Below, in pieces: positions 1-8,944 of a stretch of DNA of 64,000 bases. The notes under the pieces are model-generated. The model ran no database searches. It had not been told where the DNA came from and was given only the letters and a program-made list of their open reading frames with translations. The stretch is from Candidatus Kapaibacterium sp. (GTDB taxonomy: Bacteria > Bacteroidota > Ignavibacteria > Kapaibacteriales > UBA2268). Position 1 is the stretch's first letter. Each line of letters begins with the position of its first letter. Location of the stretch: NCBI GenBank assembly GCA_023957315.1, contig JAMLHE010000015.1, positions 21,297 through 85,296 of the forward strand, given 5' to 3'. A program made the position numbers and the translations under genes.

Positions 1-1470
1 TTTAACAGCTAAATTTACTCCTGCTATTAAGGCATCAATATTATCGAAAGTCTGGTATGGTTTATCTCCTATCATTGTCGAATTAATGTAAACGTAGTTA
101 TTGATATGATTATAAAATCCTTCTAATCTGAAATAATCGCTATCGAAAATACTTCTAATTCCAAATTTTACAGGTTGTGCTAATGTTGGATTACCAGACC
201 AGTTAGGGCTTTTCATTAATCTTCTTACGCTAATAAATAATTGCTCGGCTTCCGGTGACTCGAGAGCGGCTTCAGCATTAGCTGCAAACCGAATATCTTG
301 ACTAATGTCGGTGGAATACATGACGTTGAGTCCACCAGTCATGAATATTCGATTGTCCTTTGCATCAGGGTATAAAGTTGAATAAAAATCCATGACATCT
401 TTATTGCCAATCGAGAAATATACTGATGATAAACGACCTGATATCTTTATAGAATTGATATCATAATCGTAATTGACTCCTGCATAAATCTGATTGATAT
501 CAGGCAGCATATTATTACGTAATTCCAACGGCATCTCACCTTGCATAGATGATATACGGTTATCAGCATCCCAATTTCTGAACGTGAATTCATAGAATTT
601 TCCAATCAAACCAATAGTAGTATTCTTTGCTTCAGACGACATGAACATAGGAGAATTGCGAAAGGTATTATCCATCAAATGGTCAGTATGATTATAGTAA
701 AGTTTATGCTCTTTGAATGAAAAAAAGCCACTGAGCACCTTGCTGCTAATTTCGTCCATTTGCAAGTATGGAAAGGATAAATCGTTCAAACTATTATACG
801 AAACACCGTAATAGAAATCACGAGACTCGCCTCGAAAACTGAGGGATAGGTTATTGTATGTGAAATTATCCTTGTAATTGTATAAATCCTTGAATGAGTT
901 CCCGTTTCCATCAACATAAGGATTCCCGCCGGAATATCTGATTATCAGCCCTTGCTTGTAAGCACTAATAGAGGCACTGGCGTCAACGTCTTGTTGAGCC
1001 ATGGTATTGCCTGATAAATAAGCTCCCAACCTAAAGTTTTCGTCATAACTTTTACGGTGGTAATCAATTTTGCCATATAAACCTGCGCCTTGTTGACTGC
1101 TCGATTTTGTAATTTCTACTGACTCCATTTCAAGCGGGTTGATACGGCTTGCAGGTGAATCCATTCTATTCGGACAGGCTGTATGATATTGTTCGCCATC
1201 AATTGTTACTTTGATATCTCCACGACGAAATCCGTCGGAATAAATATCTTGAGTAAAGTTCATGCCTCGACGGATTAGAAAATTGCCGTTCCGTGTTAAA
1301 AAATCACTATTATAATCCGTACCATATATCGTGGTTTCACCGGTCGGAATATTTTTATATGCTGTTACTTCCAACGGTTCTGATTGGAATTTCTTTAATG
1401 AATCTAAGCCAAATGTATATGTAAATGAACAACATTGAAATATAAAAATTAAGAATAAATATCTTTTCAT
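1..1470 (-). CDS. TonB-dependent receptor, OprC/NosA-like copper receptor (3' end outside window)
   Basis: Outer-membrane receptor expected to move a metal ligand into the periplasm using TonB energy. The frame is open from the ATG at 1468-1470 to the window edge, so about 490 N-terminal residues are present and the barrel end is missing. It starts with a signal peptide, followed directly by the plug; there is no carboxypeptidase-like extension. The plug contains ACPNRMDSP, which aligns with the CGGRMDPP segment of Pseudomonas OprC, where the Cys and the Met four residues later bind copper. The C-x3-M spacing is the same here. The upstream gene, 50 bp away on the same strand, encodes a Cys-rich exported protein, which fits a copper-related pair. 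Family (TonB receptor) is certain; copper as substrate is inferred from the motif. Confidence 0.85.
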   Translation of the reverse strand, partial: MKRYLFLIFIFQCCSFTYTFGLDSLKKFQSEPLEVTAYKNIPTGETTIYGTDYNSDFLTRNGNFLIRRGMNFTQDIYSDGFRRGDIKVTIDGEQYHTACPNRMDSPASRINPLEMESVEITKSSSQQGAGLYGKIDYHRKSYDENFRLGAYLSGNTMAQQDVDASASISAYKQGLIIRYSGGNPYVDGNGNSFKDLYNYKDNFTYNNLSLSFRGESRDFYYGVSYNSLNDLSFPYLQMDEISSKVLSGFFSFKEHKLYYNHTDHLMDNTFRNSPMFMSSEAKNTTIGLIGKFYEFTFRNWDADNRISSMQGEMPLELRNNMLPDINQIYAGVNYDYDINSIKISGRLSSVYFSIGNKDVMDFYSTLYPDAKDNRIFMTGGLNVMYSTDISQDIRFAANAEAALESPEAEQLFISVRRLMKSPNWSGNPTLAQPVKFGIRSIFDSDYFRLEGFYNHINNYVYINSTMIGDKPYQTFDNIDALIAGVNLAVK

Positions 1471-1520
1471 GATATGTCCTATAATGAATGAAAAAAGTTA
1501 AAAATAATTTGTGTATGTAT

Positions 1521-1907
1521 TTAACTAATTTCGGGTGGAGGACTTTCGGGAGAATAGATGGTTTGGCATAAAGGATAAATATTTTCAACATGCTCTAATT
1601 TACTCATGACAAGCAACTGAATATGTTGAAAATCATCTTTGATTAAGTGGATTGCTAAGCTATGTTCAGGAAAAACCGGAGCAATATCATCAAATTGATT
1701 TTCGGTTTCCTGCTCCATAAATTTTTCTTGTTGGCAGCAACCTTGGCATGTATTGATTTCATTATCACGTTCGATACAAAGCTGCTCTATAATAAAATCA
1801 TGATTAAGCTGAAATGTTATATAAAATACAAAGTAGTGGTTGGTTCCGCTTAAGTAAGCGAAAACCAGTGTTATACTCAGTAATATTTTTGCTGTGCTTT
1901 TGACCAT
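1521..1907 (-). CDS. Small Cys-rich exported protein, possible metal-handling partner
   Basis: Protein of 128 residues with one hydrophobic N-terminal segment (about residues 5-22), consistent with a signal peptide or membrane anchor. It then has a Cys in QLCIERD and a cluster CQGCCQQEK near residue 54. The layout (hydrophobic start, NxDFI...LC, then a Cys cluster with a charged stretch) resembles a small uncharacterised Bacteroidota family found beside TonB receptors. It lies 50 bp upstream of the OprC-like receptor on the same strand and is probably cotranscribed. The Cys cluster and the neighbour suggest copper or another soft metal, but no enzymatic function is visible. A TAnnTTTG-like box lies only 4 bp before the ATG, so the true start could be further inside. 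Confidence 0.6.
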   Translation of the reverse strand: MVKSTAKILLSITLVFAYLSGTNHYFVFYITFQLNHDFIIEQLCIERDNEINTCQGCCQQEKFMEQETENQFDDIAPVFPEHSLAIHLIKDDFQHIQLLVMSKLEHVENIYPLCQTIYSPESPPPEIS

Positions 1908-2369
1908 AATTCAAATCTAACTAAAAAGTCTGATTTAGTTGATTACTTGAATCATAAACTTGATTAATTTTTACAAAATTATGCAAAAAATCTTGAAAAA
2001 AATCGCACAAGCTTGAATTAAATTGTGAGAGGTCAAAGCAATGAGCATAAATGCTTCATTGTAATTTATTCAAACCGGCAAAAGCTACATTTGTAGAGAA
2101 TCGTAGCAATCATATAAAGCAATTTGCAGGTGAAATTTCCAAGCAAATAAAGTGAAAGATTAAAGATCTGTAGTTAGCGTCAAAATTTCCCTAAAAGCTG
2201 TCCTGAATATTATGAAGAATTAGGAGGCTGGGCACATCTGTATGATTAATTCATCCGATGACTCCAAGCTTTCAGGTGTAGCAATTTTGTTATAGATAAT
2301 TCATCTGTTGAATCCAAGTCATCGGATGAATAGCAAAAACCACGCAAGTGTAGTTATCCCGCTTCTCCC
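1908..2369. other. Intergenic, 460 bp, with repeated and inverted 14-24 bp motifs
   Basis: No gene was recognised. The right half holds a perfect 14-bp inverted repeat, ATTCATCCGATGAC at 2249-2262 and its complement at 2318-2331. A second copy of the left arm with its right flank (AATTCATC...TCCAAG) lies at about 2298-2317 as an imperfect direct repeat. In RNA this could form alternative hairpins. It lies just past the 3' end of the CBS gene, so it may act in transcript ending. Confidence 0.4.
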
Positions 2370-2807
2370 CTACTTCACATTGCCGCTTATCATGTCGAAC
2401 ATGTATTTGTTATCGGCGATTACATCGGTCAACATATGCTTGACAACGTCGCCGATAGAAACTAATCCGACGAGAACTTTGTTGTGCATTATAGGAATAT
2501 GTCGAATTCTGTTGTTTGTCATGATAGTTTCTAAGTATTCAATGGGGTCGTCGGCATCAGCGTATATGATTTTTCGCGTCATGATGTCGCTTACTTTGAT
2601 ATCAGAAAACGTGTCGAAATTGCTGCCAATTGCTCGGATTATATCACGCTCACTAATTATACCGGTCAATTTGCCTTCTTCATTTATTACTAGCAAAACG
2701 CCAATATTGTTTTTAGTAAGTGTTTCAATTGCCTCAGGCAATGTACGATTGGCACCGATAGTGATAACTTCGGGACCTTTAATTTTAAGAATATCTTTAG
2801 CTTTCAT
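2370..2807 (-). CDS. CBS-domain pair protein
   Basis: Stand-alone CBS pair of 145 residues. Two CBS motifs are visible: the first covers about residues 5-65 (ITIGANRTLPEAIETL ... GIISERDIIRAI), the second about 75-135 (ADDPIEYLETIMTNNRIRHIP ... GLVSIGDVV). Such Bateman modules bind adenine nucleotides or NAD and regulate partner proteins; no partner domain is fused here. The ATG at 2805-2807 is chosen because GGTGGG lies 4 bp upstream of it; an in-frame ATG four codons earlier would overlap that site. It is monocistronic and divergent from the ABC exporter genes. Confidence 0.85.
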   Translation of the reverse strand: MKAKDILKIKGPEVITIGANRTLPEAIETLTKNNIGVLLVINEEGKLTGIISERDIIRAIGSNFDTFSDIKVSDIMTRKIIYADADDPIEYLETIMTNNRIRHIPIMHNKVLVGLVSIGDVVKHMLTDVIADNKYMFDMISGNVK

Positions 2808-2945
2808 GTTTCCCACCATAAATAATATTGTGAATACAAATTGTTGAACGAATTATTTATTGTGATAGTGTATCATAATATTGTTTATTTTGTGATTTTT
2901 TTACTTTATAGTGATTTTTAATGTGAATTATTGATTAATATATAT

Positions 2946-2953
2946 TAATTTTG
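2946..2953 (+). promoter_or_regulatory. Putative promoter -7 box TAATTTTG for the ABC exporter genes
   Basis: The box matches the Bacteroidota sigma-70 -7 consensus TAnnTTTG and lies 93 bp before the ATPase start. No good -33 TTTG is seen. Confidence 0.4.
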
Positions 2954-3046
2954 TATAAATGAAACAGAGCAAAGAGTTTTTCGTATTTATGAAGTGTGCA
3001 AACAGACAAATGAGATAAAGAATTTGAACAAATATTCAGGGAATAT

Positions 3047-3979
3047 ATGGGCATCATAAATATTAACTCTATAAAGAAGACATTCGGGGACTATACAGCC
3101 GTTGACGGCGTTAGTTTCGATGTCGCTCAGGGTACGATTTTCGGCTTGTTGGGACCCAACGGAGCCGGGAAAACTACCACTATCAGAATGATTACCAATA
3201 TAATCATTCCGGATGAGGGCAAAATTACAATTGACGGCTTGAACAATGGTTACGATACTCAATCGCTAATCGGATATTTACCGGAAGAGCGCGGGCTTTA
3301 CAAGAAATTGAAAGTTATTGAGCAACTCAAGTATTTCGCTCAACTGAAGGGAGTCAATGCGAAAGATGCCGAACATACAGCTATGGAATGGCTTGTGAAA
3401 TTAGGCGCCGGAGGTTGGGAAAATAAAAAAATCCAAGAGCTATCCAAGGGTATGCAACAAAAAGTACAATTCATTGCGACGATTTTGCATGACCCAAAAA
3501 TTCTGATTCTTGATGAACCGTTTTCAGGATTTGACCCGATTAATACCGAGATGCTCAAATCAATAATTCTCGATATGAAATCACGCGGGAAAACGATAAT
3601 ACTTTCAACGCATGTGATGAGCCAAGTAGAGCAACTTTGCGATGATATTGTAATCATCAACAAGGGCAAAATCATTGTGGATGGCAAGGTTAGTGAAATC
3701 AAAGCCCGCTATGGCGAAGACACTGTAATAATCGAATTTGACGGCGATTCTTCCGTTATAAATGATATTCCTGATATTAGAATCACCGATAGGTCAAATC
3801 ATAGAGTTGAATTCAGATTAGGCGCCAATTCTCCCAAAGCATCTGAGATTTTGAAAGACCTCGTGAATAAAATTGACATTATTAGATTCGAGAAAGTTCA
3901 ACCAAGTTTACATGAGATATTCATAACGGAAGTAGCAAAACAAAAGTTAGGTACAAAGGAGGCAACAAATGAAAACTAA
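3047..3979 (+). CDS. ABC transporter ATP-binding protein (ABC-2 / NatA type)
   Basis: Cytoplasmic ATPase of 310 residues that powers the permease encoded next. Walker A GPNGAGKTT is at residues 36-44, the signature LSKGMQQKV at about 133-141, Walker B ILILDEPFSGFD at about 151-162, and the H-loop STHVMS at about 187. The last 90 residues form the small C-terminal domain (DUF4162 type) seen in NatA-like ATPases. Its end overlaps the permease start by 11 bp, so the two are translationally coupled. NatA/NatB pairs export Na+ or other small substrates; the substrate cannot be told from sequence. Confidence 0.93.
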   Translation: MGIININSIKKTFGDYTAVDGVSFDVAQGTIFGLLGPNGAGKTTTIRMITNIIIPDEGKITIDGLNNGYDTQSLIGYLPEERGLYKKLKVIEQLKYFAQLKGVNAKDAEHTAMEWLVKLGAGGWENKKIQELSKGMQQKVQFIATILHDPKILILDEPFSGFDPINTEMLKSIILDMKSRGKTIILSTHVMSQVEQLCDDIVIINKGKIIVDGKVSEIKARYGEDTVIIEFDGDSSVINDIPDIRITDRSNHRVEFRLGANSPKASEILKDLVNKIDIIRFEKVQPSLHEIFITEVAKQKLGTKEATNEN

Positions 3980-5264
3980 AAGCAAAATAGGCACAATTAT
4001 TAAGCACGAGTATTTGTCCAAAATCAAGTCAAAAGGCTTTATTATAGGTACAATATTGGCTCCGGTTGCCATAATTGTAATATATGGAATTATAATTTTG
4101 GTTGCTGTTATGTCTGCCGACCAAACTACCAAAAAACTAGCAATCGTTGATTACACCGAAAGAATCGGCGCTATGCTCGTAGAGCGTGACACATCGAAGT
4201 TTTTCTTGACCGATTTGACCGAAGCTGAATTAAACGAAAAAGTGTTATCCGGCGAAATTGACGGATACTTGGTTATGCCCAAGGATTTTGCGGAAAAAGG
4301 GGCAGCTACTGTTTATACAAGTGGTGGCGGTGGTTTGGGTTTTGTGACTTTGATTGAACGAAATACCAAAGACATCATAGTCAATTTGAGATTGGACGAA
4401 ATCGGGGCTGACGCAAGCGTCAAAGCACTTGTCAATCGCGGAATATCGCTATCAACGATGAAAGTAACCCAAGAAGGTACAAAAGACGATTATTCGCAGG
4501 TATTTGCGATTATGGGCTACGTAATGGGATTTGTGATATACGGTTTGATGTTTACTTACGGTGCCTTTGTAATGCGTGGTGTAATCGAAGAAAAAGCCAA
4601 CAGAATCGTGGAAGTTCTGGCTTCGTCGGTAAAACCCTTTGAAATAATGATGGGCAAAGTCATAGGTATCGGGGCGGTCGGGCTTACTCAAGTATTGTTT
4701 TGGATAGTGCTGATGGGTGTTTTTGTTGCATTCGGTGGTTCGATTGCAGCCGGATTTATGGGCACACCTGATATGGCAACAGCGGGTGCTGAAATGCAAG
4801 AGCAAAACGCTATGATTGAGATGTTGAACAATATTTCGATTTCACCATGGCTGATTGTTGCATTTTTGTTTTATTTCCTTGCGGGATATTTCATTTATTC
4901 CACATTGTTTGCGGCGGTGGGTTCGGCAGTTGACCAAGAGTCGGACGCAGCACAATTACAAATACCTGTAACATTGCCGATAATAATTCCGATTATGTTC
5001 ATTGCAAATGTGATGTCCAATCCGGATGGAACATTGGCGGTAGTGTTGTCGCTGATACCATTCTTCACACCTATTTTGATGATAGCACGAATTGCGGCTA
5101 CAAGCGTACCAATTTGGCAGATAGCACTTTCGGTCGTTTTGTTGGCAGCTACATTTTTCGCTTGTCTTTACTTTGCAGCGAAAATTTATCGAGTGGGAAT
5201 CCTTATGTATGGCAAAAAGCCAACATTCAAGGATATGGTAAAGTGGTTTAAATTAGCAAAATAA
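3969..5264 (+). CDS. ABC-2 family permease (NatB-like)
   Basis: Integral membrane partner of the preceding ATPase, 431 residues. The first transmembrane segment is at about residues 22-46 (IGTILAPVAIIVIYGIIILV), followed by a large extracytoplasmic domain of about 130 residues, then five or more hydrophobic segments from about residue 180. This is the ABC2_membrane_3 arrangement. A strong ribosome site, AAAGGAGG, lies 7 bp before the ATG and inside the end of the ATPase gene. A hairpin terminator follows at 5292-5322. Substrate is unknown; Na+ or a peptide/antibiotic are the usual proposals for this family. Confidence 0.9.
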   Translation: MKTKSKIGTIIKHEYLSKIKSKGFIIGTILAPVAIIVIYGIIILVAVMSADQTTKKLAIVDYTERIGAMLVERDTSKFFLTDLTEAELNEKVLSGEIDGYLVMPKDFAEKGAATVYTSGGGGLGFVTLIERNTKDIIVNLRLDEIGADASVKALVNRGISLSTMKVTQEGTKDDYSQVFAIMGYVMGFVIYGLMFTYGAFVMRGVIEEKANRIVEVLASSVKPFEIMMGKVIGIGAVGLTQVLFWIVLMGVFVAFGGSIAAGFMGTPDMATAGAEMQEQNAMIEMLNNISISPWLIVAFLFYFLAGYFIYSTLFAAVGSAVDQESDAAQLQIPVTLPIIIPIMFIANVMSNPDGTLAVVLSLIPFFTPILMIARIAATSVPIWQIALSVVLLAATFFACLYFAAKIYRVGILMYGKKPTFKDMVKWFKLAK

Positions 5265-5291
5265 TTTTTTATTTTTTTCTAAAATACAAAG

Positions 5292-5322
5292 CATCGGACT
5301 CAAATTGAATCCGATGTTTTTT
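5292..5322 (+). terminator. Rho-independent terminator after the ABC exporter operon
   Basis: The stem CATCGGA/TCCGATG (5292-5298 with 5310-5316), extended by inner pairs, is followed by six T (5317-5322). Confidence 0.8.
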
Positions 5323-5340
5323 ATTGTTTTGAACATGATT

Positions 5341-5640
5341 AAAAGTTTACAAGATAGTAGGTCAATCATCCCTGATTGACATTCAAGACAACTAAATTGA
5401 CATTCTAAACGACAATATTGACAAAGTAGGGACACGGCGCGCCGTGTCTCTACAAAATAGCTGTCATTCTGAGCGAAGCGAAGAATCAAGCTTTAGTTAA
5501 ATACATGGATTCTTCGCCTTCGGCTCAGAATGACCATAATTGGACAGAACGCTGTTCTGTGCCTACGACTTAAATTCCCCACTTGAGAGGTGGCTGCGAA
5601 GCAGACGGGGTGGATTGTATTTTTTTTTCTCCAATTTCCC
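5341..5640. repeat. Cluster of palindromic intergenic repeats
   Basis: Several unrelated short palindromes are packed together. An 18-bp perfect palindrome GACACGGCGCGCCGTGTC is at 5431-5448. A long inverted repeat pairs 5463-5487 (GTCATTCTGAGCGAAGCGAA...) with 5508-5534. The palindrome ACAGAACGCTGTTCTGT follows near 5544-5560, and a GC-rich piece with CCCCACTTGAGAGGTGG lies near 5577-5593. GC content is clearly higher than in the flanks. Such mixed REP-like clusters are typical of MITE or REP families moved in trans. An open frame runs through the last part into the next gene, but it is not likely coding. Confidence 0.75.
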
Positions 5641-5652
5641 AAATTTTTTCCC

Positions 5653-5660
5653 TAATTTTG
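5653..5660 (+). promoter_or_regulatory. Putative promoter -7 box TAATTTTG for the T9SS propeller gene
   Basis: A TAnnTTTG match 65 bp before the ATG at 5726, just after the repeat cluster. Confidence 0.4.
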
Positions 5661-5725
5661 AGATAAATTGCACTTTCATGTGTCATAGTATATATATACG
5701 GAAAATGTATTTCAGGGAGAATTTT

Positions 5726-6982
5726 ATGAAAAGAGCATTTTTGTTATTCGCTGTTGCAATGCTGTATTGCAACTCTACACTGGCTCAAGAGCCTGAACCT
5801 GACCCTAATCTTTTGTGGGTATCGGATACGACTTGGAAAGATGGATTTCACCGATTTCTTGTACATCCGAATGGAAACATACTTGCTGGAATTGGAAGTA
5901 CAGAATTTGAACTTGACGGCAACACAGGTAAGATTATCAGAGAGTTTCCTTATCCTGCTGTCTTTTATGACATAAGCCCTGACGGAAAATACATCTCTGC
6001 ACTTACTGACCAAAGATGTGTTATTGATTATGAGACAGAAGAAGTCATTGCACGATTTACAAAAGAAAATTCATCTCCGAGATTCATGCCGGACAGTAAA
6101 ACGCTTATTTATGATGTTCTACTGAAGGTTGGTAATGACTTCAACACAAAATTAGCTACATACAACATTGAAACTGGAGGATATAGATTTAGTCTAAGCC
6201 CTTTAGAGCAAACCTCAGCATGGAACATAAATGTATCTCCTGACGGCAGATTTGTTGCAACAGGAGGTAAATATATTGACAATTCGGACAGAGATTATAC
6301 CCGATTAGTATTATGGGATGCTGAAACTCTCGAGCCAATAAGAGTATTAGGCGAATTTGAGTATTTCAACCCGGTCAATTCAATCAAATTCTCACCCGAT
6401 TCAAAATTGGTAGGGTTTCAGGTGTATTGGGGCGATTTGTATATTTTCAAAACAGATGATTATAGTCTTTATAAGCACTACAGTAGTGATAACATATTGA
6501 ATGGTGTTATGGGTTTTGGTTTTATTGCTAATGATTTTATCGCTGTTGGGAGTGATGAAGACAATCAACAAAATTTTGAAATTATCAATTTAAACAATAA
6601 TTCAACTATTTATAAGAGGAATGATTTTACAGGACTTGCAGAATATAATGCATTTATGAAATCACTTATTGTGTTGAGAGTTTATATCCATTGTTTTGAC
6701 TTTGAAAAAATACTATCTGGTGCAAGCATAGCTCCCGAAATACCAAACTCGTTTACGATTGAATATCTCAATAATACATTGAGTATCCGAAATTATACAT
6801 TTGAAACAAATCAAATCAATTGCAGTATAACTGATATAAACGGGAGAGTTCTTCGCAATATGAATTTGAATCCATCAATAGGTGAGTTACGAATTCCCAT
6901 AAAACTCCAAAGTGGCACATACTTTTTCCATATTAAGGATGGTGGTAAGGAATATGTAGCTAAATTTTGGTTGGTGAATTAG
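5726..6982 (+). CDS. T9SS-sorted WD40/beta-propeller-like protein
   Basis: Secreted protein of 418 residues. It begins with a signal peptide (MKRAFLLFAVAMLYCNSTLA, cleavage near residue 20). The body has repeated motifs of the WD40-like type, such as ISPDGKYISAL, VSPDGRFVATGG and FSPDSKLVGFQ, spread over residues 35-310. The last 85 residues form a T9SS C-terminal domain of the Por-secretion type (ITDINGRVL ... LQSGTYFFHI ... VAKFWLV). The start at 5726 is preferred over longer in-frame extensions because AGGGAG precedes it and it opens a clean signal peptide. It is isolated, with repeat clusters on both sides. Binding partner or substrate is unknown; it is probably released or anchored at the cell surface. 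Confidence 0.82.
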   Translation: MKRAFLLFAVAMLYCNSTLAQEPEPDPNLLWVSDTTWKDGFHRFLVHPNGNILAGIGSTEFELDGNTGKIIREFPYPAVFYDISPDGKYISALTDQRCVIDYETEEVIARFTKENSSPRFMPDSKTLIYDVLLKVGNDFNTKLATYNIETGGYRFSLSPLEQTSAWNINVSPDGRFVATGGKYIDNSDRDYTRLVLWDAETLEPIRVLGEFEYFNPVNSIKFSPDSKLVGFQVYWGDLYIFKTDDYSLYKHYSSDNILNGVMGFGFIANDFIAVGSDEDNQQNFEIINLNNNSTIYKRNDFTGLAEYNAFMKSLIVLRVYIHCFDFEKILSGASIAPEIPNSFTIEYLNNTLSIRNYTFETNQINCSITDINGRVLRNMNLNPSIGELRIPIKLQSGTYFFHIKDGGKEYVAKFWLVN

Positions 6983-6992
6983 AACAAAGAAA

Positions 6993-7112
6993 CCTCACCC
7001 CGACCCTCTCCGAAGGCGAGGGAGAAAGACATAGCCCACGGTTTCAACCGTGGGGAAACGGAATTGATAAGGAAATTAATAACCATTTTAATGGTTTGAA
7101 AAATTGAAATCT
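6993..7112. repeat. Composite intergenic repeat (copies near 34.0 and 34.4 kb)
   Basis: The left part, 6993-7030, is a hairpin (CCTCACCCCGACCCTCTCC...GGAGAAAGAC); its inverted copy lies at 34405-34442. The right part, about 7029-7112, contains ATAGCCCACGG...CCGTGGG and AACCATTTTAATGGTTT; it matches the reverse complement of 33974-34052 with roughly 80 percent identity by eye. The two parts are adjacent here and about 350 bp apart near 34 kb, so they are separate modules that tend to co-occur. Confidence 0.75.
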
Positions 7113-7137
7113 TCCACAATCGAACCTCATTACTTCC

Positions 7138-8028
7138 TCAAATCATTCTCAAAGTGTAATCAACCAAGTTGCGGTGCATAATTTTTTCGACTAATTGCCT
7201 GTCTAACTGCATTTCATTCATCATGTTTTCGGCAATTTCCACATATGACAAAGCATCGGGATATACTCCAATTGGAATGCCATCAAAATCTGCACCCATT
7301 CCGAGCACGTCTTCAGCCCCCAATTTCAAGAAATGTTCAATATGCTTGTAAAAAGTAATCTGAACATCACTTTGGGCAACAAATTCGTTATAGAAATTCA
7401 GCCCAATGAAGCCCTTACGCGAGATAATTTCGCGAATTTGGTCATCATGCAAATTACGTCTATGGTCGTGCATCGTGCGAGCATTGGAATGAGATGCAAT
7501 GAAAGCTTTATTGGTGTGTTTGACTACATCATCGAAACCGTTTTCGTTGAGATGGGAAACATCAATAATCATTTTGATTCGTTCCATTTCATTAATCACT
7601 TCAATCCCGAAAGGTGTCAGTCCAAAGTCCGTATCAATGCCGTCAGCAACATAATTGCGATGATTCCAAGTCAGCCCCATTGCCCGAATTCCAAGTTCGT
7701 AAAATGCGTACAAATTGTTAATATTGTTGATAATAGGACCGGCGCCTTCGAGCGAAAGCAAGACATTGATTCTATTTTCGTCGTAATTGGACGGTGATTT
7801 CAACCAAATTACTTCATTTTGATTTTTAGCAATGAAGTTGCCAACGGATTCAAAGGCGAATCGAAGAGCCGAGTCGCCCGAGAAAATGTCGGGCGTGAAA
7901 ATAGCGAAATATTGCAATACACCGTTCGATTTGGCAAATTTTTCAAGGTTCCAGCTCGCTAAATCAGAATGGAACGGGTTATCGGGGAATTTGGTTAAAG
8001 TATCACAATGAGCATCAGCAACTTTCAT
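7138..8028 (-). CDS. Membrane dipeptidase family (peptidase M19) enzyme
   Basis: Zinc-dependent dipeptidase of the renal dipeptidase family, 296 residues. The N-terminal metal motif DAHCDT gives H7 and D9. Later family motifs are LSLEGAGP (bridging Glu), DVSHLNENGF, SHSNARTMHDHRRN and GMGADFDG. The length is slightly below the usual 310-400 residues. There is no clear signal peptide, so it is probably cytoplasmic, cleaving dipeptides including forms with D-residues. It is alone on its strand, divergent from the DUF3108 operon. Confidence 0.9.
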   Translation of the reverse strand: MKVADAHCDTLTKFPDNPFHSDLASWNLEKFAKSNGVLQYFAIFTPDIFSGDSALRFAFESVGNFIAKNQNEVIWLKSPSNYDENRINVLLSLEGAGPIINNINNLYAFYELGIRAMGLTWNHRNYVADGIDTDFGLTPFGIEVINEMERIKMIIDVSHLNENGFDDVVKHTNKAFIASHSNARTMHDHRRNLHDDQIREIISRKGFIGLNFYNEFVAQSDVQITFYKHIEHFLKLGAEDVLGMGADFDGIPIGVYPDALSYVEIAENMMNEMQLDRQLVEKIMHRNLVDYTLRMI

Positions 8029-8113
8029 ATTAATAGTCCGTCATATTTTTATAAATTAACATTTGATAATACTCAATTTAATGATTATTTTTAGATAAAT
8101 AAAAAATGAAACA

Positions 8114-8944
8114 ATGAAATTAAGAATAAAAATAGAATCTAAACAAATTTACGGGCTGTCAATTGTCTTGTTGCTTGTACTTTTTGCATTGCCGATGTTT
8201 GTAAGTAAAGCCAGTGACAATAGGAAAACTAAGTTCCGTCACCATACCAATGAGGCTTACGGATATGGTGAAAAGCTCGAGTACAATGTCGGGTACAAAT
8301 TTATCACTGCCGGAACCGGATATTTCCACATTCAGCCCAAACCAATTTATCGACATGGTAGAGAAGCATACGACATACGCTTTCAGGTTCAATCTATGCC
8401 AAGTTTGGATTGGCTCTACAGAGTGAGAGACCAATACAGGACTGTACTCGATGTCAGTGGCATTTTCCCATGGGAATTTGAACAACGAATCCGTGAGGGT
8501 AACTATCGTAGAGATTTCAGAGCAGTTTTTGAACAAGCTACCAATCAGGTCAAAGTTAAAGAGAAGACCTACAATGTACCGGACTATACTCACGATATAG
8601 TATCTGCGTTCTTTTACGTTCGTACATTGAATTTGTCGAATATGCCGAAAGATTCAATATTTTATCTACAAAATTTTTGGGATGACACTACATACTCTTT
8701 AGGAGTTAAAATTCTGGGCAGAGAAACAATTAAGGTTGATGCCGGAACGTTCAAATGTATCGTAATTGAGCCGATGGTAACCGAAGGTGGCTTATTCAAA
8801 AGCGAGGGCAATATCTTAGTATGGCTATCTGATGACGACCGAAAAATACCCGTCAAAGTAGCCACAAAAATCCCAATTGGATATGTTGAGGCAAAATTAT
8901 CACGATATTCAGGACTTCGAGGTCCTCTAAAGGCTAAACAATGA
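8114..8944 (+). CDS. DUF3108 domain envelope protein
   Basis: Exported protein of 276 residues with an N-terminal hydrophobic segment (about residues 13-31). The family signature is visible at GEKLEYNVGYKFITAGTGYFHI, typical of the start of DUF3108, a predicted beta-rich periplasmic domain. The ATG at 8114 is used because the one at 8106 meets a stop after three codons. The stop overlaps the next start by 4 bp (ATGA). The operon DUF3108-LolA-TPR lipoprotein suggests work on outer-membrane lipid or lipoprotein handling. No catalytic residues are recognised. Confidence 0.85.
   Translation: MKLRIKIESKQIYGLSIVLLLVLFALPMFVSKASDNRKTKFRHHTNEAYGYGEKLEYNVGYKFITAGTGYFHIQPKPIYRHGREAYDIRFQVQSMPSLDWLYRVRDQYRTVLDVSGIFPWEFEQRIREGNYRRDFRAVFEQATNQVKVKEKTYNVPDYTHDIVSAFFYVRTLNLSNMPKDSIFYLQNFWDDTTYSLGVKILGRETIKVDAGTFKCIVIEPMVTEGGLFKSEGNILVWLSDDDRKIPVKVATKIPIGYVEAKLSRYSGLRGPLKAKQ

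Noticed and set aside
2308..2847. Plus-strand open frame opposite the CBS gene
   Set aside because: It mirrors the CBS gene on the other strand and has no recognisable protein features.
5540..5725. Upstream in-frame extension of the T9SS propeller gene
   Set aside because: It runs through palindromic repeats, while AGGGAG and a clean signal peptide mark the ATG at 5726.
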